Assembly (NCBI GenBank): GCA_003049485.1
Contig: PYST01000255.1
Location: forward strand, 1-57,097
Reading direction: 5' to 3'
DNA from: Ophioceras dolichostomum
Taxonomy: Eukaryota > Ascomycota > Sordariomycetes > Magnaporthales > Ophioceraceae
DNA: 57,097 nt
The notes beneath the pieces are model-generated. The model was given only the letters and a program-made list of their open reading frames with translations, had not been told where the DNA came from and did no database searches. How positions within the stretch are numbered: the first letter of the stretch is position 1; every line of letters begins with the position of its first letter. Of the stretch, positions 1 through 12,205 are shown piece after piece. A program made the position numbers and the translations under genes.

Positions 1-866
1 AGTTTAGGTAGCCGCTAGCACGTCCTATACCCCTCGGGAGGTCGGGCCTGGACAGCCCTCGGACGTTAAATAAACCATTAACCATTAACTAACCATTAAC
101 CACTGAAAATTAAATCACTGCAAAGCGCCGGAGACTGCCTGTGACGCAGGTTGCCTCTGTTCAGGTCGACTCACCACCCTTATATATACAGTTTCTCGAG
201 GCTATGTGACGGTGGGCGTCTTCCATGCCTTTGTTGGAGCGAGGAGGAAACCCGGCATCCAGGACCATTCCGTGTCAGCACCAACATCACCAACAGCCCG
301 TCAGGTGGTTCAAATTCATTCTGGGACCTTAATGCCGCCTTCCACTCCTGTCGCGCCTTTGTCGTGCCAGCACGAGGGGGTCTCCACGGCCCGGAATGAA
401 CAAAGAAAAATTCCACCCGGCTGAAGAAGTACTTCCCCCCACATTGCAAAGCCTGTCCCGCTTGGAATTTGCTCTGCTCTGAAGACTAGAATGTCCTCGC
501 CCTAGCCTCCCGGTGAGCTCTTTGCGGGCCCCAGGTAAGAAAAAGGACGAGGAAGGCTCCAACAGCGAATAAATCGCACCAGGTTAGCCACACAGTGGTG
601 CGTCAGTCGGGCATGCTGAAGGTCCAGTCACGAGCAGCCCAGTCCAGTTGTCCTGTCTAATTGAACTAAGTGCTTGATTACAGCTAAGCGCCCTTGCTAG
701 ACTGAAGCATCTCCCCTCCTTGTGTTGCCTTTCATGTTCGTCAGGGAGAGAGTTTTTCCAAAAGTTCTCAGCCCACAACTACCAAAAGACCCAAAAGTAC
801 GCCGCTTATTTTATCATGTCGTTTTCGATGAGAGCTCAACACGGCTACGTAAAGACTAACCAGAAT
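1..866. other. Intergenic, no gene seen
   Basis: All open frames here are short, overlap on both strands and lack a believable start, splice sites or protein-like composition. The only structure noticed is a short A/T-rich run of AACCATT-type units at about 73-102. The segment is downstream of the minus-strand gene at 867-1913, so it should contain its 3' untranslated region; no clear poly(A) signal was identified. Confidence 0.5.
73..102. repeat. Short AACCATT-unit repeat
   Basis: About four imperfect copies of a 7-nt unit (AACCATT, once spaced by AACT) lie side by side. It does not match the fungal telomere unit TTAGGG/CCCTAA. Probably a simple-sequence expansion. Confidence 0.6.
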
Positions 867-1913
867 CTATCCTCCAAGATTCAAGGGCCCAGAGCAGCCA
901 GCGATACGCAATAACTCTATATCGGCGTTCGAGGGTTGGAGAGGAACAGAATACCATTCATCCCGGGGTTCATGTGTTTCGCCTCTGCGACTGATGACTG
1001 GAGAACGTGCGATCGTGTTGTAGCCGGCAGCATTGAAATATAGAAAGCGGGAGGCAGTGTCGCAGTCGTGGTCGTAGTCGTGGTCACACTCCACTCTCTG
1101 CGCGCCACGTTGGAAGTTCATCAGTTGAAAGACGAAGTGTGGAGGGCTATCTTTGATCACCATGGCCACCGTGAGTGGTTTTGTCGTCGAGGTCCCGTCT
1201 AGTGGCGCCGCGTCTAGCGAGGCTTGGTATGCTGAAGTTTCGTTCTGTGAAACCCTGTCCGATGGGACTTCCTTAGGTGAAACATGAGTAAGTGCCTCTC
1301 CGTTCATGTTCGTGACCACACAGCTGGGGCATGGCATCTTCCCGCAGCCGTTGCAGACGTGGAACTGCGCACCAAATATCGGGGAGCCGATATCGAGAGA
1401 GATCCAATTTTGTGTGTCGGGGCATTTACAGCAGACCCAGAGCGCGGGCTTGAGCCTGTTAATTTTGTCAGGTTCACAAGCCCGGGATTCACCGACGAAG
1501 GTATATAATGGGTAGAAACCTCCGTCGCGAGAGGGGCCGCCCAGGCACCCGGTTTCGCATCTGGAGCAGTTCAGATGGAAGCCGCCATCACCTGAACACT
1601 GCTCAGTGTCAAGTTTGTGGACCCTCTCCACAAGATCTTGGCACTTTTTGTGTTCATCATCCTCCGGAGGAGCTTCGCCGTTATACCAGCAGGTGGCCTC
1701 GCCGGGATTGCAGTTGCAGAGCTTGAGATCCGAGGAGCTGCCACATTTACAGCACAGCCATCGAGAAACTCGAAACTTCCAGGGAATGGCTTTAGTAGCA
1801 GGGGGGCGTACTTTTGAGAGGTTGTCGGTACTAGAGTCAGGGGGCGGCGGCTCGTCGGACATTCCGTCATACGACCAGTTGAGCGATGGAGCGTCCGAGT
1901 CGGCATCCGACAT
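867..1913 (-). CDS. Cysteine-rich putative zinc-binding protein, hypothetical
   Basis: Single open frame of 348 residues. The start is the ATG at 1913, giving an acidic, Ser/Asp-rich N-terminus. What is seen: two Cys-rich modules. The first begins WLCCKCG and continues with CNC, a further C, then NCSRCETGC. The second begins WVCCKCP and continues with HVCNGCGKMPCPSC. The paired CxxC spacing suggests zinc-ribbon or treble-clef folds. The C-terminal third has few cysteines and carries an Asp/His run at the plus-strand GTCGTG repeats near 1065-1085. No signal peptide or membrane segment is evident, so an intracellular protein is likely. I recall similar uncharacterised Cys-rich proteins with paired WxCCxC modules in many ascomycetes, with no known role. 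An intron near the 3' end cannot be excluded. Confidence 0.75.
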   Translation of the reverse strand: MSDADSDAPSLNWSYDGMSDEPPPPDSSTDNLSKVRPPATKAIPWKFRVSRWLCCKCGSSSDLKLCNCNPGEATCWYNGEAPPEDDEHKKCQDLVERVHKLDTEQCSGDGGFHLNCSRCETGCLGGPSRDGGFYPLYTFVGESRACEPDKINRLKPALWVCCKCPDTQNWISLDIGSPIFGAQFHVCNGCGKMPCPSCVVTNMNGEALTHVSPKEVPSDRVSQNETSAYQASLDAAPLDGTSTTKPLTVAMVIKDSPPHFVFQLMNFQRGAQRVECDHDYDHDCDTASRFLYFNAAGYNTIARSPVISRRGETHEPRDEWYSVPLQPSNADIELLRIAGCSGPLNLGG

Positions 1914-2781
1914 GGCAATAAATAGAGATCTGACTGGGCAATGTAGTTGGAGGCTCGGTGGAGTAATAGGATAAAGCGATGATAGGCCAGGATAAATGTT
2001 GCTGCGAAAAAGACGAAGCCGGAAAGTGCGTTACATTCCTTGCCTCACTTGTGCGACTTGGGTAGCACACCATTCCGAGATTTATACATGTCTCGCCTTT
2101 ATTCCTTTCGTAGGAAGCTCCCAGTCCTTCTTTATGTGGCATCAAGCAACTTGCCGACCGGCTTGACAGGCAGAGTGAACGCCAACAGCACCAACAGAAC
2201 CAACGACTGATCATGTGGCGCTGATGCGTTCCTGGGTGTGATGCTCCATTCCAGCCCTGCCGTGCCATCGACATTCCCATCCGCCGGGACAAAGAACACG
2301 GGACACGGGACGAGAGGCGGGGACGTGAGACGGGAGGGGAGATGGGTTCACGAACAGGGTTTCCCGCTTGGTCCGGAGACCAGGGTGCAACAAAGAAGTC
2401 TGTTGGTGAAGCAGCAATTCTCGTCCTCATATCTCGCCAACGCTTGCGTTCCCAAGACCTCACTCCCCAGTCAGCCTGCCGCTTTGACATGTGAAGACGA
2501 CGCGAAATTGGCATTTGATTTAGCTTTACTCCATAATATGGAGCTTCTACTACCTGTACGACGCAAAAAGCACGGCGGCAAATCTTCAAGAGCACGACTC
2601 TTCGACCTCTACTACTTTCCATACGAGGACCATTTACTAACTCATCGATTCCAAATCAAAATCCCAATATGCTGGCCCGCGCCCTGGCGGCAAGGCCTCT
2701 CTCCTTCCCCCCTTCCGGGCCTCCGCAGATCACGGTCTGCTCTCAGCGGTGCCTCCTCCCATTGGCCTTGGTGGTAGGCCC
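1914..2781. other. Intergenic, promoter side of the Cys-rich gene
   Basis: Between two minus-strand genes. It should hold the promoter and leader of the Cys-rich protein gene and the 3' end of the small Ser/Gly gene. A 251-codon minus-strand frame crosses most of it and runs into the Cys-rich gene, but its composition is not protein-like. No regulatory site could be named with confidence. Confidence 0.4.
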
Positions 2782-2937
2782 TCACTTCTTGTTGGGGTCG
2801 TCCGTCGTGGGGACGGAGAGGCCGCTCGACGACTTGACGCCGCCTTGGCCCGAGCTCGAAGCCTGCCCGGAGCCGCTGGAGCCCGAGGAGCCCGAGCTGG
2901 AGCCCGAGCTCCATCCCTCCGAGGTGTAGCTGCTCAT
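2782..2937 (-). CDS. Small Ser/Gly-rich protein, 51 residues, hypothetical
   Basis: An ATG at 2937 opens 51 codons ending in TGA at 2782. The product starts MSSYTSEGWSSG, continues with SGS/SSG repeats and ends TTDDPNKK. Support: every codon follows the G/C-ending preference of the genes around it; the start lies in a good Kozak context (CCAAG before ATG); the upstream 190 nt, read on this strand, form a typical well-expressed fungal leader (C/CA/CT-rich, few G, CAACC motifs) preceded by a TATA-like box. No cysteine, signal peptide or membrane helix; probably intrinsically disordered and cytosolic. It is not a family I can name. Small abundant stress or conidiation proteins are one class to compare. 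It is too short for most gene finders. Confidence 0.62.
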   Translation of the reverse strand: MSSYTSEGWSSGSSSGSSGSSGSGQASSSGQGGVKSSSGLSVPTTDDPNKK

Positions 2938-3127
2938 CTTGGCCGTGGGAGGTTGGCGTGAGGTGGTGTTAGTCTCTTGAGGGTTGTCTTTGTGATGGTT
3001 GGGTTGGAGCGTCGTTGTTGGAGCTTTCGAGAGTGAAAGGCTGTTGGCAGACTGTTTGAATGTTGGTTGAAGGCAGTGTTGTTGTGGAACGGGGAAGGAA
3101 GGAGAGTACCTTCTTGGGATTTGGCGT

Positions 3128-3135
3128 TAAATATA
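3128..3135 (-). promoter_or_regulatory. TATA-like box of the small Ser/Gly gene
   Basis: On the minus strand this reads TATATTTA, about 190 nt before the ATG at 2937 and directly before the C/CA-rich leader. Position and neighbours fit a core promoter. Confidence 0.5.
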
Positions 3136-6100
3136 TCGGCAAACAAAGCTCAGGCCACCTGGTCTGAGTGGCACCTTCCTGGTGAGAGAGTGCGCGGTGA
3201 TGAGAGAGCATTGTCAGTGATCACATGTGAAGGGAAGGGGCCCAGGAGGTGATCTGCTGTCGTCTGTGCGAGGGCATCCTCGGTCAGTTATCACTAACGA
3301 CATTACGCCCTGTCAGACACGTTCAGAGTTGTTGAGCCATGACTGGCAATCGGAAATATCACTGGACGGAGAATATCCTCTCCTGGTGACGACGGATCGG
3401 CCAGCCTGGCCCTCAGTCTAGCATGGGGAGACCCAACAACTCGATATGTCCTAGACAGGCGAAGTGAGTCGTTGCTTCAAGAGAAGTCGACGTCGATTAA
3501 CCAACCTTCTACTCCTAGTCGAAGAGCTAGACTCATCGCTCAAGCGCACTGAAACTGAGTGAGCCGTCCTCGAGTTACCCCCGACTCTCACGGTCACTGG
3601 CCGTTATCAACCGACTGGTGTTCCGGGCCACATCATGACTGACTCCCTATTTTCAGTAGTGTATCTGGTGGTACTGATCTTGAGTATCGTTACGGGAAGC
3701 CTACAGCAACTCATTGTACACAAAACGCAGCTCAAGCGACCCCTATTCAGGGCTCAAAGTCACTGAGGGGTGTCGCCGCAAGCAACATCATCACTCTTCA
3801 GCGCAGATTCGGAGTCACGCACGATGTTGCAAAATTCCTAGCCTGTAAAAATAGGAACATACGCTAACTAAGGGGAGGGCAAAATACCGGCCGATAATGT
3901 TGGCAAGCAATCCGACGCAACACTTCGCCACCTGCTGCCATCGTCATCATCAAGCAGACAGAGACCCCAACGAAAATAGGGAGGAATTGCATCAGGCCCA
4001 CTCACTCACTCACAACGTACCTAATTAGCCCTCCAAAACCTGCCGAAGCTACCCGCTGGCTACAGTCGTCGTCTCATTCGCCAATGCAAAGTATGGAATT
4101 TTCCTCTCCCTTGCTGTTCCTAGCCTGCTGTGGGCGGGCAGGTGACCAGTCAGAGTCTGAGGACTCGGTACGACATTTCTGGGCCATTCCAGACCTCATC
4201 ATGGCTGCGTACAACGCCGTGTCACTCACTGCACATGTCGCAGAGTCTGCGGCGAGTGATGTTCAGGGGGGGCAAGCAAGTCGCCGGATCCATCTTTTCT
4301 GGAACCACAGACAGAGACAGCGGCAGCAGCAGCTCCGGTCGAACGGAGCGGTCGGGTCCCGACATATGCGCGATGAGATAGCTACCTACCTACCGGCCTA
4401 GTTTCCTCCGTTCTTGGGTCCTTTTTTTTTCTGGAGTATTCCTTTCTCATCCGATCGATGCCTCGCAACTTCGGACTTGGGTATGACTGGCCGCCCGGCT
4501 AGCGTCTCTCACTGCATCGCCTTGCATCGCCGTGGAGACCGTGACGTCGGTCTCCTCGCCTCTTTTTTTAGCGGGATGATCGGCAGCCAAATTGGGTGGT
4601 GAGTGGTGGTGCTTTTTTCGTGTGGCTTTCAGGAGGCTAGCCAAGTTGAGGTTGGTCGCCAACCTAGCTCCAGCTCAGCGAAGATCACTTTTGCCTGTTT
4701 GGTGGTTGGCGGCATGGCCACACACATCTCATGCAGCTACTGCTGCAAGGTGTCGCCGAGCTGTCACACAGTGTATCCTCGTAACGCACAAGAGTGTTAG
4801 TTAGAGGGAGTCCTCAGCAAATGATAAGAATATACTCACGAACGTGGGGGTGCCGTTATTTGGTTAGCTTTGCTTCGGGAAAGCCAGAGAGTTTTAGGAG
4901 TCATCACTGGCTCGTAACTAACGGAACGGTCACTTACAGCTCCGGCCAACTTCCCCACAGGTTTATTATGAACTCTTTGGTCGACTCACGCGAAGAAGTC
5001 TGCTTCGACTTGCTCCTTCATGTGTGCCTCATCAACGAATGAAAACTCATCAGGGGTTGCTCAATCTGAGGGTTAGCTTGACCACTCAGACGCTGTGACG
5101 AGCAACAGATATGGGTTAGTATTTCACGAGAGCGGCTCTTTCAACTCTTCCTTCTCACTTCTATAGCTGCCGGTTAGGCAAGTTTAAGCTCTAGCTTACA
5201 CCTCGCTTAGTCCTGCAGTGATAACTTAATCTATCAACCTGCCTTCAGCCGGCTGGTGCATGATACGCCGTTTACCGTATCACGCCCGTCGGCAGGGACA
5301 ACGACATAGTAGCTCGTCTGTCCGGACTTACTATCGCCCGAACAACGTAGCTGAAGAAGAGCAAAGTGCTACTACGGCTCTGATATCCATGATTAGAGCT
5401 GTGTCCTCGACACCGTCGTCTCCTCTTAAATTACCAGTTGATATGGCCCAGAGTAGTGGTCTCGGAGAATGAGTAGAAGGGCGTGATCACGCCCAGTCGA
5501 GCATACTCGTCAAGGTAATTCGGCAAACAGTCTCTTCCATGACCTTTCACCTAAGCCCATAGCCAGCGTTAAGTCCCAAGCGGTGTCCCAGTCCGGCACC
5601 CCGCACCCAGCCCTGGCTCGCGGGTATGCGGGGCTATCACCGCCAGTGGCTCGAAAGGCATGACTGACATCCCGCGGGCCGAGACTGGCGCCCGAGACCC
5701 GGCCCGGGGTGGCCTGAGGAGCATGGTCTGCACATTACCCCACCGGAGAGCTAGAACCAGGGAGGGCAGTCAGGGGCGGGGGCACGCGTGAAAGCTGAGC
5801 GTGCAAGTGTTTGGCGGGCAGTTCCATCGCCAGCGACGATGGCCCGCTAGTGCTTCTTGTCCCTGAGCTTCTATAAATGTTCCTGTGGGGGTGTGTGCCA
5901 GACGGACCGGCGGATGGATGTCCCCGGCGGCCAGAGCCCAGAGGCCTCCCTGAGGCGACATTACTGCTACAACTCTAGAAGAGCATAAGCTGTACGTAGC
6001 TGTAGATATGGTATGGATACTACTACTATGGAGCTGTGGGTAGTATGTGGATGGAAGCAAAAGTAGTTGACCGAGACTCTGTGGGCAGGAAGGGATAAGA

Positions 6101-6512
6101 TGATGACCCGGCTAGGCGGGTACAAATATGGCCCCCATTACTCCGAGCGGGCAATCTTGCAGTATTAGTCTTGGAAGAGAAGGGGGCTATTCACTTGTGC
6201 TGCTGCTGGGTTGAACAGCAGCATCTATCCACTTCTCGCAGCGCGTGGTAACTGGAATGCGAGGCCAGTAGTAGCGCGCACTTGGGGGATCCATCTGAGC
6301 TACAAGCCAATGCCACCTGACCAGACCAGGTCAATATGGAGCTGCCGGCTTGGTGCTCTGCTCTATTATGGCAATCCTGTCGTGCAAGCAAAATACGTGC
6401 AAATCGTGAATTACTCGTAAGGGAGCTAGATACTGTGCATCCCAAGGTGAAGCAACTGTCGGGGGCTTCGTGCCGAAGGCGTCTCCGGAGCGTGTATGCA
6501 TCGCTTTTCCAA

Positions 6513-6581
6513 GCGTAGTGTGCTTATCCGTACAGGGCGGCAAAGAAAGCGGAGTGTGCTTAGCCGTACAGGGCGGCAAAG
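6513..6581. repeat. Two-copy direct repeat, 33 bp
   Basis: Copies at 6513-6545 and 6549-6581 differ at two positions and share a long stretch around CCGTACAGGGCGGCAAAG. The period is 36 bp. Confidence 0.85.
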
Positions 6582-8440
6582 ATGCCCAGCAGTACTAAGC
6601 ATGCGATGGTCGGCGTGTATCGTGGCCAGGGGGGGTTAGTGAACATCTGACGGGGGTAACGGAAGAAGGAGACCAGCCTACCGATGTATGAGTGGTGGCA
6701 GAGGAGGCGGAGATCGGCGTTGTTTTGTTGGAGGGTATGTAGGATATTGTGGCGTCGTCTAATCCATATTTCATGTTTTTCCCACTATTTTTTTTCCCTG
6801 ATGCTCTATCATACGCCAAGGGGCAAGGGAAGAGTTAGGAGGAACTTCGGTTTGGTAACGTCGCCCTGCATGCATGCAGCCACAGAAAAGTGAAGTAGGA
6901 GCAGAAGGCAATAGCAAGGAAATAGAATGGAACAGTCGAGTTCGCTGCACAGGAGTGGAATCGCAGCGATGGTGGTGTGGGAAGGGGGAGAGAGACAGCT
7001 CCAATGAGACGTCGAGCTCTAGAAACGGTTTTTGATGGAGAGCGGCGAGTTGATGAATGGCAGCTTGTTCTTCCGTCCGGATTTTTCTCTCCCTTCCTTA
7101 TAGCCGATATAGATTCCGAAAAGCATCCAAGACGCATTAAATCTACCTACATATATATACATACGGCTTGCAGAAGGTCGCACACAAAAAAGGCTGCAGC
7201 ACGTAGCCAGGTGACTTCGTCGTATTGGGTGCAGATACGCTTGAGACACCAAGTGGTGGGGAACAGGAATCATCAATCCAGGGGCTCTCTCCCTCTCCTT
7301 CCACTCGGCTGTTGATCGTTCCTCGGATTCTTTTCACGTTTCGTACTGTTCTTTTTGTTCCGACCGAGTCACAGCCGGCTGCGAACCTGTAATTAAAATA
7401 TACGCGGAATAAAAAATTTGTTGGGGATGTGGTGGAAAAAGGGGGAGCCAACAGCTGGAAGAATCAACCATCCACCACAGACGGGGGTTTCAACCATCCA
7501 ACGTTTAGCGGACTCGCCTTTTGTCTTTGGACCTCTTTACAGTTGCTTCTTGCATTGGGCGATGGGATTTGGGGCAATATCGCCCACGTACGATCCCGCT
7601 GCACGAGGTGAATTACAACACTACCTGCCTTCCTCTCTGCTGCTTTTCTGCGCTGCATCGTACTCGGCAACAGAGACACCGCGCCTTCCCGCGCCGCGAG
7701 TGAGTGGGACCTTTGTGGAGTGTTATACCTGCTCCTCACAACTCTGATTCACCCCTCTTCTCCACCACTTAGCTTCTCCAACATTTCAATTGCAACAGAG
7801 AGGAAAAAAGAGCAGCAGAAGAAGAGCTATCTCTGCCGTTTCCTCCCCTGGACGGTGGCCCTTCTGCCATGCCAGATTACCTGCAGACGGGACGATATTG
7901 ACCGGCGAGTACGGGGAAGGGGATGCCAGGCGTCGATCACGGGGACCATTCGGATTTTCGTTTCTCTGTTGGGTTCGAATGAAGGAAATGCTTCCACGGG
8001 TCTTTCACCTAGACGCACCGTAGTAGTTCTGGTAGAGATCTAGTTGGGTCTATGTTTCTCTTCACTTATGGCTGCTCTGTAGCTTGCTGGCTTGCTGGCC
8101 TCTACAGGTGTAGCTCTCGGTGCCTCTATCGCGTTGCGATCCTCTCGGCTGCGAGACTGCTGGCGAGCGGATTCTTGTGAGTGAATTTCGTTCCCCCACC
8201 TCGAGATGCTAGTAATGGAAGCCGTACTCGCGAGCAATGTCTCGCACTGCCGTTAGGGCTATAAGGAAGAAGGTAGGATTAAAATCCGCGTCTGTTCGGC
8301 ATTGGATCATGGCCCTTGTCAGAGGAGTGGGCTTCTTGGGAGGCTCGGGAGGTTTCTTGGAGGTTGTGTTTCTGGGACGCTATCGACGAAAAAGCAGGAA
8401 AGCGATCATCATTCTTGTCCCTTTGGTGCTTGCTTGTCAG

Positions 8441-8472
8441 CACCGAACACGGATAGCACCGAACACGGATAG
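8441..8472. repeat. Perfect 16-bp tandem duplication
   Basis: The unit CACCGAACACGGATAG occurs twice with no spacer and no mismatch, a recent local duplication in non-coding DNA. Confidence 0.9.
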
Positions 8473-11400
8473 CGCCTGGCGGGTGGATCAGAGAGAAAAA
8501 GCCCGCAAAAAGTCGCCACCAGCGCCGTTCTCCCGCCCAGCAACGCCAGTGTGCTGCTAGAAGTTCTCGTCATAGGCGCTGGTGGTAGTCTTGGTGGAGA
8601 CCTCGGTGAATCTTATCATCATCGTGAATGCAGTTCGGTGGATGGTGTTTGTGTCTGGAGAAAGTTGCTGTCGCGACTTTTCGGGGGCCTGACTGGTATT
8701 GCTCTTTGCCTCGGCGTGTCTAAGGATCGATTGCTCTGTGAGAGCGCCACAAGGCACAACTCCAGGGGCAACCGAATCACAGGTACCTGAACACTTGGCG
8801 AACCACTGGCTGGCTGGCTCGATCGTGATGGCGGCAGGTACTAAGCTGGGAAAGGTAAGGGCGACACTCGGCCGTCTCGAATCTCCGTCCATGCGTCTTG
8901 GACTGGTGTCCTGGCTGCGACCACGAGGCTCGGGTCGGAGAAGGTGGACTTGCTTGGCGCGAGGAGTTGTTGGCGTCTGCAGCACAATCGTCTGTGCTTC
9001 ACTGGTTGGCCAGAAAAGTCCGGGGAAAGACAGGGGCCGCAGCCATTGGGCTAACTTTACTGGCTGGCTGCCTGGAATGGGGCCCACCTACCTACCTAGG
9101 TTCCATCCTTCATCAGCTCAGGTGACACATCCTTCTATCAGTCAGATATTATCCCATTCGAGGGAGGCAGAGGATGTGTGAAAAGTGTGTGGGTTGTAGG
9201 CCGGAGTGTGTGTGAGATTTGTGGCCTTGGATGTGGGAGGGAGGGCTTGTAAACGTGTTTCCAATGGCGCTAGCCGCTGATTGGCCCTATCCTCTTACGT
9301 TTTTCTTAGTCGGCGTGAGAGACTTTCGCTGGTGCAGATGCTCTACGTTGGACGTCGAAATTCGAACCGACGTCATGCGCTGGAGCGGGTACGGTCGCCA
9401 TTCTCAGAGGCAATGATCAGCGGGAATAAAACGCAGATCGAAACGTGCCTTGAGGGAAATTGCAGTCTCCCCCGGATTTCACTCGCTGTATTTCTAGTGA
9501 TGGGCTTCTATGTAGTTAGTCTGCCCGGCTTGGAAGCTGGTTGGTGGGTTTGGCTGGACTCGAAACCGTGCGCGTTCCCGAGACGAGGGATAGGGGACTG
9601 ACTGGTTGACCGGCATGGTGACAAGAGCGTATAGTATCTCCGTCCTGCCAGTTTATAGTTGACGCGCCAAGAGCCTGCGAGCTGGCTGGAACTGGCGTAA
9701 TCGGGCTGCAAGAAATCCCCCACATATGCCCTTGTTGCTGGCTGGCTGGGTCGAATCGGGCCAAAGACCAGTCAAACGTTCGTTCGTGCGGCCTCGATGC
9801 GCTGCAATGGAGCCAGCCAGCCAACCAGCAGCTTGCAGCTTGCTTGCCAGCTAACTTCCCATGTCATATTTCTGCGCGTTGAACTGGAGCATCGCATCCA
9901 TCTTTCTGCAGTTTGCTCGGCATGAGAAAAAATTGCACTTGCGGTGGCTCCCCCCTGTCCCGTCCCAGTGTCCCACCAGCCAGCGAACAAATGGCAACGA
10001 GGGAAAATCCTAAAGTGTCTGCAGGTGGTTGCGGAACGGGTTTGGCGGGCTCGGCGGGTGTTTTGGGGGTGTGGAGTCACTTTTTTTCTTGTGCACCTGA
10101 TCACTTTTTACTTCGGATGTTCGCTATTTGGGAATCCATCGGGGCCCTTGGAGAGTAGCGAATAGTGGACGGTGTTAAGGAGGTTGGAAGTTAGAGTTTG
10201 AGGGATGTCCCTTGCCCAGAAAGTTCGAAATGGGCATCAGTCTTAACCACACAGAGACAAGGAGGTCACAACGTAGTCGTACAGGGTGTAACCTTCCAGA
10301 GACGGGTGAGCTTTGGTGACGGGGCACCCACTATGTATGTCGCAGCAGCTAAGGGGAAAGGAGTGCGAAAAAGGGGAAACAATTTGGGGAAGGTTGGAGA
10401 AGCAATATGGGAGGTTAGGATGCCGGAAAATGGGCCAAAAGGAGGGAGAAAGAGGACCCGTCTGATGGTTCCGGAGCTTGGAGCTGTACCGGCTTTCTTC
10501 GGGCGGCCGTGGCTCATGGTTCTTCCTAGCATCAATCAAGCAGCTTATGCCGGGGATGGGAAACTTCCCATACGAGATGCTATATGGCCGTTTTCGCTAA
10601 AGCCGGCTTTCTCGAGATGATCACTAGCTTCTTACATGATTACCGGTGCAGCACGGATTGGTGCGCTTCAAATCGACGGCGGGAGATCAACCTAAGATGA
10701 AGCAAGGTGAGTTGGATGCGTGACCGCGACTTTGGTGAGAAATTGAAGAGATGACTAAAGGTTAATGTTCACTTCAGGTTCTGGTTCCGCACTGTCTGAA
10801 TCCGCTGTGGGGAACGTCAAAGACTTGGAGGGACTTCAGTGCGGGCTGTGGCCATGACAAGCACAGGCCTGTTTTTCAGCGGTTTGTTCACCTGGAGCCC
10901 TGTGCAGGCCCTGCTCGCAACGAACGGGTTCGGCAATCGGCCCCAGGTTTTTCTTGCGCAATGAAACAGTTTGAGTTGACCACCGATCGATCCTTGAAAC
11001 CTGTTGTCTAAGGCCTTGTGTTCAAATCTTTGCGTCGATATTCCCCACGAGCTTTCTTCTGCTTGTCACTCCTTTTTGGGGTCCTGTTGACAGTGCAGTC
11101 TATTGCTGGAGCTTTCCCTCGCGGCTTCCCGAAACGGTGCCGAGAGAATGTGCATGCCAGGTGCAGCAAATGCATTTATTAATAATTCACTGCTCAACGA
11201 TTTGGCTTCATACCACCAGCCAGCTCCACAGATGGGCAACCCCCAGGAGCAAAGCCCAGGAACCAGAGACATTGGAGGTTGACGGGTGGGTGGGAGAAGT
11301 TGGAGAAAATGTTCTGGTGGCGCACAGCCCCGCCATGAGCTCGACAGTGCGAGTGCGGTCAGCGGGAGTATAGTGGGGTAAGTACCTGTGGAGTTGACTC

Positions 11401-12170
11401 GCGAGACGAATGGTTGAGACACAGAAGAGTCCGAGGCTCTCAAGCGTTGTTGGGCACTTCGAGATATTCCGCTCGGATCAACAGCCTGGAAGACGACCAC
11501 GGCGGCGGCGACCCGAGAGGGAAGAGTTCCCGTTCCCGTCCCATCATACACCCCTTAAACGAACAATCTAGAAGCCTTTTCGCGGCTATATGCCGTGGGG
11601 CAATACTGTACGGTTAGGCGGCTACTGTCAGTAGGCGACGATTGATTCGGCGAAGCTACGAGGCGGGAGGCGGGCGGCCTGAGGAAGCTTGCCTTGCTTG
11701 CCATTCAATGCCATGGGACAATGGGACAATTGGACGGAGCATGGGGCCACGGGGTTGATCAAATAAGCCTGCCCCGACCGCTGCCCCGTGAATGGGCAAT
11801 CTTGGGCCGTAGGGCTTCGATATTGCCTTCTGTCGCTCCGGGACGAACAGTCATTGCCAGTCACGACTCCCGTGGCCCGGGGTGGCCCAATGCGGTTCGC
11901 CTACATCCCGACTGAATACCGGGCCAATATCGTGCAAAGAACCATCTATACGAGCCCCGGACTTGCTGCGTCCGCATTCTCTTTCTCTTTCGACTGTCGT
12001 TCTGTTTGTTTCACTGACAGATGATGGATAACTCTTTATTGAGTAACCTCTTGTAGAGATCTCGAGAAAGGACCACATTTACAGACGCCAGCGGCAGGCG
12101 CCCACAGAGGCAGATAGAGCGGCACCTACCAAAGTGAGTAGGTGCTTGCGAAGGCATGCATGGGTCGATC

Positions 12171-12205
12171 GCGTGGTGCCGTGTGGTGCCGTCTGGTGCC
12201 GTGTG
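12171..12205. repeat. 10-bp tandem repeat, about 3.5 copies
   Basis: Units of the form GNGTGGTGCC/GTCTGGTGCC stand at 12171-12180, 12181-12190 and 12191-12200, with a partial fourth. No coding context. Confidence 0.8.

Noticed and set aside
73..102. Telomere-like repeat
   Set aside because: The unit AACCATT is not the fungal TTAGGG repeat and there are only about four copies.
1867..2622. 251-codon minus-strand open frame
   Set aside because: It overlaps the start of the Cys-rich gene in another frame and has no motif, leader or codon bias.
7971..7990. tRNA B-box-like GGGTTCGAAT
   Set aside because: The trailing bases do not complete the B box and no acceptor stem or A box could be placed around it.
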